Source of the DNA: Massilia sp. METH4
Lineage (GTDB): Bacteria; Pseudomonadota; Gammaproteobacteria; Burkholderiales; Burkholderiaceae_D
NCBI RefSeq assembly: GCF_037094685.1
Contig: NZ_CP146614.1
Span: forward strand, 4,216,001-4,280,000
Direction: 5' to 3'
Length of the DNA stretch: 64,000 nucleotides
Shown here: one piece after another, positions 8,760-17,837 of the stretch
Position numbering within the stretch: position 1 is the stretch's first letter
Layout: each line of letters opens with the position of its first letter
Position numbers and translations under genes: made by a program
The notes under the pieces: generated by a model
The model's database searches: none
The model's input: only the letters and a program-made list of their open reading frames with translations
Told to the model about the DNA's origin: nothing

Positions 8760-10412
8760 CTACAGCGCGATGGCTGTCGGATTTCGCGCTCGGCGTGGCG
8801 AGACGCGGGAATGAGCCGCCATCTTCAGTGTCGGTCGGGGAGGCAGGAGCGTCGCCTCGGGTGCCGTGCCGGTCTGGAAGGTACCGACCAGAGCAGCCAG
8901 CTCATGGGCTTCCGTCTGCATGGCATCGGCCGCGGCGGCGGCCTCTTCGACCAGTGCTGCATTCCGTTGTGTCACCTGGTCCATATCCGCTATGGCCTGA
9001 TTCACCTCTTCGATCCCGGCACGCTGCACATCGCTGGCAGCGGCGATTCCGCTCACCAGGTCCGTCACACGCTTGACGCTGCCGACGACGTCTTCCATGG
9101 TTGCGCCGGCCTGGTCCACGAGACGGGTGCCAGCCTCGACCGTCGCGACCGAGTCATCGATGAGTCCCTTGATCTCCCTTGCCGCTGCGGCAGAGCGCTG
9201 CGCGAGGGTACGCACCTCGCCCGCGACCACGGCGAAGCCGCGACCTTGCGTTCCGGCGCGTGCCGCCTCGACGGCGGCATTGAGTGCCAGGATATTCGTC
9301 TGGAATGCGATGCCGTCAATGACGCCGATGATATCGGCGATCCGGCGTGACGACGCGTTGATGGCTCCCATGGTATGCACGACCTGCGCCACGACAGCGC
9401 CGCCGCGCGCCGCAGTGTCCGATGCAGCGCCAGCCAGTTCGCTTGCGTGGCGGGCGTTGCCGGTATTTTCCTTCACCGTCGTGGTCAGCTCTTCCATTGA
9501 CGATGCCGTCTCTTCGAGCGAACTGGCCTGCTGTTCCGTGCGGGAGGACAGGCTCTGGTTGCCGGCGTTGATTTCGTTCGAGGCAGCTGCAATCGTGTCG
9601 GTGCTTGCACGCACGCGGGTGACAATGCCCAACAAGGCGCTGCTCATCGCCTGCAACGCTGTCATCAGCTCCCCGGTCTCGTTTCTGGACGTCTCCCGGA
9701 CCCGTACTGTCAAATCGCCCTGTGCGACACGCTTGGCGATGCTCACAGCCTCGGCCAGCGGGACGAGGATGGTGCGCGACAGCCCATATGCCAGCCCGGC
9801 CCCCAGCAGCACTGCGGCAATCCCTCCGGCAATCAGCGTCAGTGCCAGCTGCGATGCCAGGTTGGCCACCGATTCGCTGCGTTCGACCAGCAAGGCCACT
9901 TCCTCGGTCTTGATGTCACTCAACAACTTGCGCATCGTATCCATCGATTGTCGACCGCGTCCTTCCTGCTCGAAAGCGACAACCTTTGACAGGTCGGAAT
10001 CGGCGCTCGCGCGTCGCAGCGAGATCCCCGGCTCGATCGCAGTGTCGCGCCAGCGTTCGACTTCTGCCATCAAACGTTGCAGGCGGTCGCGCTGGCCGGC
10101 GTCATTAATAACGAGCTTGCTCGCGTTCTGCAAATGTGTCCGGAACTCAGCCTTGCCGGTATGGTAGGGTTCCAGTGATGTCTCGAGTCCGGTCAGTGAG
10201 AAGCCTCTGGCGCCCGTTTCGATGTTGACCAAGCTCATCAGGGCTAAGTCCACTTCGCTCAGTGCCTGATAGGTCTTGATGTTCATTTCGCCCGCAGCGG
10301 CAAGCGCGGAGAAGTTCTTGAGAGCCAAGCCTACGAGCAGCAAAAGAAGCGCCGCCATGGCGCCAAAGCCAACATACAGCCGCGTTCGAATCGTAATATC
10401 GGAAATTTTCAT
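8760..10412 (-). CDS. Methyl-accepting chemotaxis protein with CHASE3-like sensor
   Basis: A protein of 550 residues from the ATG at 10412; an upstream frame extension has no features. TM1 lies near residues 10-30. A periplasmic helical domain with the CHASE3-type pattern ([13 protein letters not shown], then LEPYH) follows, then TM2 near 185-205, a HAMP region, and a long cytoplasmic coiled coil whose hairpin tip reads [20 protein letters not shown], the CheA/CheW-binding signature. No C-terminal NWETF-type CheR tether is present. It would transmit a periplasmic or membrane-sensed cue to the chemotaxis kinase. It is transcribed in the same direction as the two neighbouring c-di-GMP genes, suggesting a linked motility and biofilm block. 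Confidence 0.95.
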   Translation of the reverse strand: MKISDITIRTRLYVGFGAMAALLLLLVGLALKNFSALAAAGEMNIKTYQALSEVDLALMSLVNIETGARGFSLTGLETSLEPYHTGKAEFRTHLQNASKLVINDAGQRDRLQRLMAEVERWRDTAIEPGISLRRASADSDLSKVVAFEQEGRGRQSMDTMRKLLSDIKTEEVALLVERSESVANLASQLALTLIAGGIAAVLLGAGLAYGLSRTILVPLAEAVSIAKRVAQGDLTVRVRETSRNETGELMTALQAMSSALLGIVTRVRASTDTIAAASNEINAGNQSLSSRTEQQASSLEETASSMEELTTTVKENTGNARHASELAGAASDTAARGGAVVAQVVHTMGAINASSRRIADIIGVIDGIAFQTNILALNAAVEAARAGTQGRGFAVVAGEVRTLAQRSAAAAREIKGLIDDSVATVEAGTRLVDQAGATMEDVVGSVKRVTDLVSGIAAASDVQRAGIEEVNQAIADMDQVTQRNAALVEEAAAAADAMQTEAHELAALVGTFQTGTAPEATLLPPRPTLKMAAHSRVSPRRARNPTAIAL

Positions 10413-11085
10413 GAGATCGCCATTAGTTGTTCTGGTGCCGAGCCGTTCGGCTGGTATTTCTAAAAACAGCGTCTCCTGATCGAAAGCCGGTGTCGAATCG
10501 CCACGTGCCGTCATATCAATGGCCCTCTGGTACGGGGCCTTTCTGCGCGGGTGATGCCGGTTATCGGAGACAGTTGCGCCGAATCGTATTGCACCCGCTT
10601 GTCATGTCCCTGCCCTGACACCCACCGGGCCAATAAGAGCAATGCACATGATTTCACTCATTGTAAACTGTACGGACTAGTATAGTAAATACTATAGTGA
10701 AAGAAAAATTTCGTAAGAGAATTTTTCGGGCAACGGCGCAGGAGGTGGCCACGTGGACTGTCGCGCTCGTTAGGGCAGGGTCGTTCTGGCGCGGTTTCCA
10801 GGCATGCCGCAGTGGCCGAGCGAGACTGTGCCCGTGGACAGGCTGCTCGCACCTGGATGATGGCAGCCGCGATCCGCCATCATCGCCAGATGAATACCGC
10901 CGAGGTGTTCTTGGAGGGGGGCTATCCGCGAACGCCAGGCAGGAAGCGCGGTCGGAAGGGGAGCTGGCACGCGAGCACCACGTAACGCATGGATGGTGAC
11001 GAGTCGGACTGGAAGCTGGCGGCAAGGGCAGCACGATCAGGCAGGTGCTGAGTCATTCTTTGCCGGCTGGTGGTTAAAATTGAGC
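10413..11085. other. 673-base gap upstream of the chemoreceptor
   Basis: No gene is supported here. An open frame at 10697-10999 has no recognisable domain or good ribosome site. The notable content is an AT-rich island at about 10660-10710 in an otherwise GC-rich gap. It carries a copy of the 19-bp AAACTG-N7-YAGTTT palindrome and an adjoining palindrome, and is probably a promoter/operator region for the minus-strand chemoreceptor. Confidence 0.5.
10665..10683. promoter_or_regulatory. TetR-type operator copy, with adjoining palindrome
   Basis: AAACTGTACGGACTAGTAT matches the recurring AAACTG-N7-YAGTTT pattern. It abuts a second inverted repeat at 10681-10696 (arms TATAGTA and TACTATA around AA), and -10-like TATAGT hexamers lie inside the island. 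The nearest possible target is the chemoreceptor whose start is about 250 bases away on the minus strand. The assignment is by motif match only. Confidence 0.45.
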
Positions 11086-12774
11086 TCATCCATGAGGCTG
11101 ATGCAGTACCTCGTGAACACCGCCAGGCCACGCGGCTGCTTGCACGTTATTTCGACCGTGCTGCTTTGCCAGGTAAAGCGCCGCGTCGGCGGCACTGACC
11201 AGTGCCCGTCCGTCCGGGCCGAATGTCGGGTGGCTCGCCACACCAAACGAGGCAGTAACTTGCGGGATCACCCTGCCATCGTGTTCGATACGAAGGTTCT
11301 GGATCGCCTGTCGAATCATCTCGGCTCGCTCGGCCGCCATCGCTTCCGCGCATGCCGGCATGAGAACGATCATCTCTTCGCCGCCATACCGGCAAATGGT
11401 GTCCGCACTTCTGATCGTCGCCTTCGCGGCCGCGGCAACTGAGCCCAGCACGGCGTCTCCGGCACCGTGGCCGAAGGTATCGTTCACGCGCTTGAAATGG
11501 TCGATATCAAACATTATCACGGACAGCGGCTGCTGACTTCGCTGTGCGCGCGCCAGCTCGCGCTTTAACGTCTCTTCCATGAACCGGCGGTTGTAAAGAC
11601 CTGTCAGCGGATCGATAATCGACTGTTCGCGCAGCGCTTCCCTCAACCGGACATTCGATAGGGCCAGCGATACCTGTTCAGCCAGGACTGTCACGAGTTC
11701 TCGATGCATCTCAACATTATCGTCAGGCAGTCGATCGACCGTCACCGACATCAGGCCCAGAACCGCGCCTTGGGTCACCATGGGAATACACAGGTGAATG
11801 CGCCGATGTTCCGTCAGCAGATGCTGACAGCACAGGTCGGTCTCCGCAAGATGGTCATGCGGCCGACCGAGCCGCAGTGCCCAGCAGTCCTCCGGCGAGA
11901 TCGCACGTGCAGTCGCCTCCGCTCCCCAACTGGCGAGCGGCTCCAGGACATCGTTCGAATTGCGGTACAGGTAGACGGTCCCCGACGCACCCGGCAAGAG
12001 GGCAGTAAGGCATGGGCCCAATACCGCTGAAGTATCATCAAGCGCATGCACCGAGTCGATAGCCTGCAGCATGCGGGCGCTTCCCGACATCATCGCGTTG
12101 CGTAATTCTGCCGATGTAATCGCTTTTTTTAGCTGATCCGCAGCTACCGACCTGTCCCTGAGAAGCCGTCTGACGTTGAACGCGGCGATTCCCAGCAACA
12201 GCGCGTTGATCGCTCCCGCGAGTGCACTGAAGTACGCCACTTGAGCTGACCCGTCAATCAATGTCTGCCTGGCGTGATTGCGCCGCTCGGCCATGAGCGT
12301 GATCTGCCTGCCAATCAGAAGGCGCAGCTTGTCCATCTGTGCCTTGCCGACCGCTGACGCAGCAAACAAACTCTCGCGGGTCGCACCATAGTTCCTGCGT
12401 GCGGCAATGCTGTCGGCAGCGTTCGCAAGTTTTGCGTCGGTAAGTTCAACGATCTGGTTGATGGCATCGAGCTCCTGCGCGTCCAGCGCACCCTGAACCA
12501 GCTCGCGTTTCAGCGAAGGAATCTCAAGTACCGCAGCGGTGTAAGGCTCCAGGAAACTCTCCAGTCCGCTCATGACATAGCCGTTTTGACCGGTTTCGAC
12601 GTCGCGCATCATGCCAAGCAGGTCTGTATAAGCAGTCTGGCGATCCGCAGCGAGCTTCAGTACGGGTACGCCTTCGCTGACGCGGCTGTTGAAGAAGAAC
12701 GGGATTGCAGCGACGATGGAGGAGGCGAGAACCGCAGCGATAGCGATTCGTCGAACATGTGCTTCAACTGGCAT
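11086..12774 (-). CDS. CHASE3-GAF diguanylate cyclase (GGEEM variant)
   Basis: A protein of 562 residues from the ATG at 12774. There is an N-terminal TM (about 8-28), a periplasmic CHASE3-like domain (VETGQNGYVMSG, then LEPYT), TM2 near 178-198, a GAF domain (about 225-375) and a C-terminal GGDEF domain (about 385-540). The signature reads GGEEM at 464-468: GGEE is acceptable for catalysis, but the last position is Met rather than Phe. An RxxD inhibitory site is present at 455-458. It would synthesise c-di-GMP at the inner membrane. The CHASE3 sensor resembles that of the neighbouring chemoreceptor, so both may respond to a similar cue. Confidence 0.9.
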   Translation of the reverse strand: MPVEAHVRRIAIAAVLASSIVAAIPFFFNSRVSEGVPVLKLAADRQTAYTDLLGMMRDVETGQNGYVMSGLESFLEPYTAAVLEIPSLKRELVQGALDAQELDAINQIVELTDAKLANAADSIAARRNYGATRESLFAASAVGKAQMDKLRLLIGRQITLMAERRNHARQTLIDGSAQVAYFSALAGAINALLLGIAAFNVRRLLRDRSVAADQLKKAITSAELRNAMMSGSARMLQAIDSVHALDDTSAVLGPCLTALLPGASGTVYLYRNSNDVLEPLASWGAEATARAISPEDCWALRLGRPHDHLAETDLCCQHLLTEHRRIHLCIPMVTQGAVLGLMSVTVDRLPDDNVEMHRELVTVLAEQVSLALSNVRLREALREQSIIDPLTGLYNRRFMEETLKRELARAQRSQQPLSVIMFDIDHFKRVNDTFGHGAGDAVLGSVAAAAKATIRSADTICRYGGEEMIVLMPACAEAMAAERAEMIRQAIQNLRIEHDGRVIPQVTASFGVASHPTFGPDGRALVSAADAALYLAKQHGRNNVQAAAWPGGVHEVLHQPHG

Positions 12775-13162
12775 GACAAGGCGGTACTGGAAGGCTGGCC
12801 CGGTGTCGAAGAGCAATATACGGGCAGATGCCGTCACTCTACCCTACATCGTGGCACTTTCGATTTCCAAGGCAAAACAATGCTTCTACATGTTGCGTTT
12901 CGGCATCCAATGCCTGCAGGATTGAACATGCTGGAGGAGCTGACTGAGGTGCTGCGCTTCAGGCCACATATGCAGAACGATGTCGGGGACCGAACCCTCG
13001 CGCCGCACTAAGCGCCCTGGGGCGTGGCGCGCAACGTTCGTCAAGGGTTCGACCATGGTGCCATGCGCGATTTCGCGGTTCCTTCCGTACCACCGCGGTG
13101 CAGTTGAGCCAGGTGCATGGAGCTGTTCAGGTCCTGGCGGTGCCGACGTGTCGGCTGCGTTG
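12775..13162. other. 388-base gap, no gene recognised
   Basis: This lies between the cyclase start and the emrB stop. Short open frames on both strands show no domain, export signal or ribosome site. It presumably holds the cyclase promoter and the end of the efflux operon transcript. I saw no hairpin with a T-tract. Confidence 0.4.
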
Positions 13163-14737
13163 TCAGTGCGCTCCGGTCGTGTCTGCAACCCGTGTGGGTT
13201 TGGGCGCGAACCAGATCGCGATGGCTGCCAGAATAAAAGCCAATCCCGCCCATAGAAATACCTGGTTCGTGGCCAGCATTACGCTTTGCCCCTGTACCAG
13301 CTGTTCGATCATGCCCCGGGCTTGCTCGGACGGCAGGCCGTTCGCTGTCAGCATGCCCATGGTTTCGCCGCTTCGGTCCACCAGACCAGCCAGCTCGTCA
13401 TGATTGCGCGTAGTCTGGTTCTCCCAGGCGGTCTGTACCAGCGAGGTTGCGAACGCTCCCGCGACGGTGCGGCAGAAATTCATCAGGCCAGCTGCGGAGG
13501 CGGTCTCCAGTTCGTCCACGCTGGACAGGGCAAGGCTGGTAAGTGGCATGAAAAAGAACGGTAACCCGAGACCCTGGAACAGCAACAGCGAGCTGATTTG
13601 CCAGAGGGTCATGTCGGATGTGGCATCGGTGCGCAGAAGCGTCATGATGCCCAGCCACGCCACACCCAGGAAGACCAGGAGCCGGGAGTCCACCTTTTCG
13701 GAGAGGCTGGCGGCAAACGGCGCCGCCAGCACTGCCAATACGCCGCTGGCGGCCGTCGCGATGCCTGCCTGGCTTGCCGTATAGCCCATGTAGTTCTGGA
13801 GCCAGAGCGGCGTCAGCACCGTCGAGCCGAAGAAAGCACCGAACGCGAGGCAGATGGTGACTACGCTCATCGTGAATCCGCGATGACGGAATACTCGCAG
13901 GTCGACTACGGGCTCCTTGGCGGTGAGCTCCCAGATCAGGAACGCCAGGAAGCCAATGACGGCGACGATGGCCAAAACCACGATCTCGTGCGACGCAAAC
14001 CAGTCCAGGTTCTTTCCTTCGTCCAGCATGATCTGCATGGCTGATACCCATACGATCAGCAAACCCAGGCCAACGATATCGATACGCACTTTGAGGGAAG
14101 GCGTCTCGTAGCGTCTCAGTAATTTCCAGCCCAGGTAAGCGCAGACCAGCGCGATCGGGACATTGATGAAGAAGATAAACGGCCAACTAAGCTCGTCGCA
14201 TATCTTGCCGCCCAGGATAGGGCCGAGGATCGGGGCAACGAGCGTGGTCATGCCCCACAGTCCGACTGCGGCTGCCGCTTTTTCTTTCGGGAAGATGCGC
14301 AGCAACAGCGTCTGCGACAGGGGCATCAACGGCCCCCCGGACAAACCCTGGAACACGCGGAAGGCGACCAGGCTGCCCAGAGATGGCGCCAGGCCACACA
14401 GGATCGAGCACAGACCGAACATCACCATGGCGGTGATGAACACCCGGACCGAGCCAAAACGGTTCGCCAGCCATCCGGTAAGCGGTACGGTGATTGCCTC
14501 GGCTACCGCATACGAGGTGATCACCAGGGTGCCTTGGCTGTTCGACGCACCAAGGCCGCCAGCGATGTTCGGAACCGAGACGTTGGCGATCGTGGTATCG
14601 AGGACAACGATGAAATTGGCAGCCGCCAGCAGCAGCGCGGCCATCACCAGCTGTCCCCCGACGAGGGGCTGGTCAATGCGGGGCAGGGCTGTAGCAGCTG
14701 CGCCGGACGAGCCGGCATCCATGGTGGTGGAAGACAT
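13163..14737 (-). CDS. emrB: DHA2-family MFS multidrug transporter (EmrB/QacA type)
   Basis: A protein of 524 residues with about 14 hydrophobic segments, the size and topology of EmrB. Early motifs include LDTTIANVSVPNIAGGLG (TM1, motif D1 region), a motif-A-like WLANRFGSVRVF and a motif-C-like GPILGGKICDE. It would be the inner-membrane, proton-driven pump of a tripartite efflux system exporting hydrophobic or phenolic toxicants. It starts 9 bases after the emrA stop with a good AAGGA site, the last gene of a three-gene minus-strand operon (OMF, emrA, emrB). Its C-terminus has a degraded second copy near 6.0 kb. Confidence 0.95.
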   Translation of the reverse strand: MSSTTMDAGSSGAAATALPRIDQPLVGGQLVMAALLLAAANFIVVLDTTIANVSVPNIAGGLGASNSQGTLVITSYAVAEAITVPLTGWLANRFGSVRVFITAMVMFGLCSILCGLAPSLGSLVAFRVFQGLSGGPLMPLSQTLLLRIFPKEKAAAAVGLWGMTTLVAPILGPILGGKICDELSWPFIFFINVPIALVCAYLGWKLLRRYETPSLKVRIDIVGLGLLIVWVSAMQIMLDEGKNLDWFASHEIVVLAIVAVIGFLAFLIWELTAKEPVVDLRVFRHRGFTMSVVTICLAFGAFFGSTVLTPLWLQNYMGYTASQAGIATAASGVLAVLAAPFAASLSEKVDSRLLVFLGVAWLGIMTLLRTDATSDMTLWQISSLLLFQGLGLPFFFMPLTSLALSSVDELETASAAGLMNFCRTVAGAFATSLVQTAWENQTTRNHDELAGLVDRSGETMGMLTANGLPSEQARGMIEQLVQGQSVMLATNQVFLWAGLAFILAAIAIWFAPKPTRVADTTGAH

Positions 14738-14746
14738 GCTTGATCC

Positions 14747-15943
14747 TTAACGCACCGATGCGGTCTCGGTATTGGCGCTCGCGCGGGTGTCAATCGTGGC
14801 GGTCATCGACAGCCCGACCTGTAACGGATGCTCGCGTAATTGCTCGGCATCGAGCTTGATCCTCACCGGGAGGCGCTGCACTACCTTAAGCCAGTTACCG
14901 GTCGCGTTCTGCGACGGGATGACGGCAAAAGCCGAGCCCGTACCTCCGGAGAAACCAACTACCTCGCCATGGTAGGCGACAGCGCTACCGTACAAGTCCG
15001 ACTTCAACTCGACGGCCTGTCCGACGGCGACGTTCTTGAGCTGCACTTCCTTGAAGTTGGCATCCACGTGCACCTCCTCGAGAGGAACCACCGACATCAG
15101 CGGCGTGCCGGCCTGCACCCGCTGTCCGAGCTGCACCTGGCGTTTGGCGATCACACCGTCGACTGGAGCACGCAGCACCGTGCGATCAAGATCCACCTTG
15201 GCGCGTTCGTGCGCAGCCCGGGCCAGGGCGACCTCGGGATTCGTGTCGACGGTCGCATCCGCAGTCAGCGCCTGGCTGGCCTTGAGCGACCCGGCAGTGG
15301 CATTACGGTTCGCTTCGGCCTGGCTTACGGCAGCTTGCGCTGCGCGGACAGCAGCCTCGGCATTGGCAAACGCCGTGCGGGCGTTGGACAATTCCTCGCC
15401 GGATACCGAGCCTGAGCCGGCAAGGTCTTCACGGCGCGCCAAGTCCAGGCGCGCGCGTTGCAAGTCGGCCTGGCTCGACACAAGCTGCGCTGCCGCACGC
15501 TGGCGGTCCGCATCGCGCGCTGCCAGCTGGGCGAGATAGCCTTCGTCATTGGCCAGGAAACCACGTACGCGACGCTCCGCCCGCTCGAGTTCCGCAGCCG
15601 TGCGCGCGACTTCCAGCTTGGCGTCGGTAGGGTCGATCGTCACGAGAACGTCACCCTTCCTGACGTGCTGCGTGTCGATGACCTTGATGTCCCGGATCGT
15701 GCCGGCGACGGATGGCGTAATCTGCGCCATTTCTGCCGCCACATAGGCATTGTCGGTCGATACGTAGTGAGAGCTTGCTAAGAAATAATACGCTCCATAG
15801 CCGAGCGCAGCCGCCAGCACCGTGCCACCCAGCATGCCGAATAGCTTCTTGCGGGAGCCGGATGAATTCACGGGAGTTGGCGCGCTAACCGCCGTTGCAC
15901 TGCCGGTCGTTTCGCTGGGAGAAAGATCTGCTTTTTGCATCAT
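14747..15943 (-). CDS. emrA: EmrA-type periplasmic adaptor (HlyD/MFP family)
   Basis: A protein of 398 residues. A single N-terminal TM (about 32-54) is followed by the adaptor core: a split lipoyl/barrel domain (YVSTDNAYVAAEMAQITPSV; VDGVIAKRQVQLGQRV) around a long Ala/Arg/Glu-rich alpha-helical hairpin (about 125-235). It bridges EmrB and the outer-membrane factor in the periplasm. A second ATG directly follows the first (MM), and either may be used. It is located between the OMF gene (14-base gap) and emrB (9-base gap), so co-transcription is near certain. Confidence 0.95.
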   Translation of the reverse strand: MMQKADLSPSETTGSATAVSAPTPVNSSGSRKKLFGMLGGTVLAAALGYGAYYFLASSHYVSTDNAYVAAEMAQITPSVAGTIRDIKVIDTQHVRKGDVLVTIDPTDAKLEVARTAAELERAERRVRGFLANDEGYLAQLAARDADRQRAAAQLVSSQADLQRARLDLARREDLAGSGSVSGEELSNARTAFANAEAAVRAAQAAVSQAEANRNATAGSLKASQALTADATVDTNPEVALARAAHERAKVDLDRTVLRAPVDGVIAKRQVQLGQRVQAGTPLMSVVPLEEVHVDANFKEVQLKNVAVGQAVELKSDLYGSAVAYHGEVVGFSGGTGSAFAVIPSQNATGNWLKVVQRLPVRIKLDAEQLREHPLQVGLSMTATIDTRASANTETASVR

Positions 15944-15957
15944 GAGTCCTGTGTAAT

Positions 15958-17406
15958 TTATTCTTTACCATTTGTGACGGTGACACCGCCGCCCAGCGCA
16001 CGAATCATCTGGACGTTAAGGGCAAACATGCGGGTGCGCAGCGCGGTCAAGTCGCGGGTATTGCCGAGCAGCGCGTCTTCGGCATTGAGCACTTCGAGAT
16101 AGGTCGCCAAGCCGCCTCGATAGCGGTTGCGCATGATGTGCCACGCGTCTTCCGACGCAACGACGGCGGCTTCCGTACGATCGAGACGGCCAGATAGCAT
16201 GCGCTGGCTCGTCGCCGCGTCGGCCACCTCGCGTAATGCCTGAGCCAGCGTGTCGTTGTAACTTGCAACCGCTTCGTCATAGTCGGCGCGAGCCCCCTTG
16301 TATTGCCCCTGCAGGCGGGATGTATTAAAGACAGGCAGGCTCACCGCCGGCCCGGCATTGCCTGCAAGTGAACCGGATTTGGTCAGCATGTCCAGGCCCA
16401 GCGACTGGAACCCAATCGCCGCGCTGAGGTTGATGTTGGGATAGAACGCCGCGCGTGCTTCGTCGATGCGTTGCGCCATCGCCTGCGCACGTGCACGCGC
16501 AGCCGCGATGTCCGGACGACGGCCGATCAGTTCCGCCGGGAGCGACGAGGGTATCCTGATCGCAGCTGGCAGGTCGAGGACGGGGGCCGTGATGCCGAGC
16601 GCACGGTCGGGGCCTGCGCCTGCAAGGTAAGCCAGTTGATGCGCCTGTAGCGAAATCGACTCGTCGATCGCCAGCAGATCCGCTTCGGCAAGCGCCTGCC
16701 TTGCCTCGACCTGGCGCAAGCTGCCGACCGTCTCGAGGCCGCTGCGCTGCCGCTCGCTGAACAGGACTGCGGTCTGCCTGCGCAGCGCCAGGGCCTGTTG
16801 CGCCGTCGCCCTGGCCGCATGCAGACGGACCAGTTCAGCGTACCCGGAGGCGATCGCCGTGGTGAGCACGAGCCGAGCTTGGGCGCGATCGGCATCGGCT
16901 GCGTCAGCTTCAGACGTAACCGCGGCAACAGCTGCACGATTCTTGCCCCAGAAATCCAGTTCCCAGCTCAGGTTCAACGCCGCGCTGGCGCTTGTATTCC
17001 ACCCATGGGGGACGAACGCTTCCGGAACGCCGTTGTTGTAACTCTGCTTGACCTTTCCTGCAGCCACGCTGGCGTCAACAGACGGGGCAAGGCTGCCGCG
17101 TGCCGACTGAACCTGGGCGGCGGCTCTGTCGAACCGTGCCTGGGCGCTTGCCAGCGAGGGAGACGCTCGCAATGCTTCCTCAATCAATGAATCAAGTTGC
17201 GGGTCGCCGTACTCCTTCCACCATTGGTCGGTCGGCCATGCCCCGGCAAGCCCAGCGAAGCTCTGCGATGCAGGATAATCCGCGGCAGAATTCATATGTG
17301 GGAGCGGCGCTGTCTTGGGCACTTGGGCACATCCGGCAAGGACGAGAGCAAGTGCCAGGGCGAGGGCTGGTCCCCTTGTCCTGTGGGTGCACTGATGCAG
17401 GTGCAT
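15958..17406 (-). CDS. NodT-family outer-membrane efflux lipoprotein
   Basis: A protein of 482 residues from the ATG at 17406, which has an AGGA site 7 bases upstream; a TTG two codons earlier is less likely. The signal peptide ends in the lipobox LAGC. Two repeated OEP domains show the typical helical segments (LDSLIEEALRASPSLASAQARF; IGRRPDIAAARARA) of TolC/OprM-type trimeric channels. It would form the outer-membrane duct for the EmrAB pump and leads the operon. The tandem operator copies at 17424-17447 lie only about 20 bases upstream of the start, where they would overlap the promoter. Confidence 0.95.
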   Translation of the reverse strand: MHLHQCTHRTRGPALALALALVLAGCAQVPKTAPLPHMNSAADYPASQSFAGLAGAWPTDQWWKEYGDPQLDSLIEEALRASPSLASAQARFDRAAAQVQSARGSLAPSVDASVAAGKVKQSYNNGVPEAFVPHGWNTSASAALNLSWELDFWGKNRAAVAAVTSEADAADADRAQARLVLTTAIASGYAELVRLHAARATAQQALALRRQTAVLFSERQRSGLETVGSLRQVEARQALAEADLLAIDESISLQAHQLAYLAGAGPDRALGITAPVLDLPAAIRIPSSLPAELIGRRPDIAAARARAQAMAQRIDEARAAFYPNINLSAAIGFQSLGLDMLTKSGSLAGNAGPAVSLPVFNTSRLQGQYKGARADYDEAVASYNDTLAQALREVADAATSQRMLSGRLDRTEAAVVASEDAWHIMRNRYRGGLATYLEVLNAEDALLGNTRDLTALRTRMFALNVQMIRALGGGVTVTNGKE

Positions 17407-17423
17407 GAACAAATCCTATATCA

Positions 17424-17447
17424 AAACTAAACGGTACAGTACAGTTT
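17424..17447. promoter_or_regulatory. Two overlapping TetR-type operators before the efflux operon
   Basis: The site AAACGGTACAGTACAGTTT (17429-17447) fits AAACTG-N7-YAGTTT with an exact right half. A second register, AAACTA-N7-CAGTAC, starts five bases earlier (17424-17442). The pair sits about 18-40 bases upstream of the OMF ATG, a repressor-like position. Overlapping registers could let two TetR dimers bind opposite faces of the DNA, which is inference. Confidence 0.6.
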
Positions 17448-17837
17448 AAAGAGAGATTTTCTATGCGTCAAGTAATCCCCGATCGCATATCGGAAACGGC
17501 ACGCGCTGAAGGTTGCCGGCAGCCGCACCGCATACTTGCTAGGGCACGGCGTTGCCAGGAAAGGAAAATTGCATGCGCGGTACGGCACGCCCGCGCCGCT
17601 TTTCGCCAGATACCGATCGGGGCATTGGAGCTGGAATCAGGCTGGCAGAGAGACATTCAGACACGCCAAGCCCCGTAGCGCCTCGAAGTTCCACTGCTCG
17701 CATGGCAGGACACCCGCGAAAGCCCGGCAGTTGTCGTATATTCACCGGGTCGGCGACGGCGCCACGACGATGCGGCACTCGTCACGCCTCGCGCCCTCCT
17801 GGCCTTGCGCGGCGGCCGAAGAGTTCAATTGCGTAAT
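17448..17837. other. Gap of about 390 bases between efflux operon and hydrolase
   Basis: Apart from the operator just to its left I recognise nothing. A short plus-strand frame at 17463-17678 (71 codons) begins close to the operator. It has no good ribosome site or domain, so I did not call it. Confidence 0.4.

Noticed and set aside
10697-10999. Small plus-strand frame next to the operator island
   Set aside because: No clear ribosome site or domain, and composition is typical of GC-rich noncoding frames.
17463-17678. 71-codon frame divergent from the efflux operon
   Set aside because: No ribosome site and no recognisable feature. A regulator might be expected there, but this is not one.
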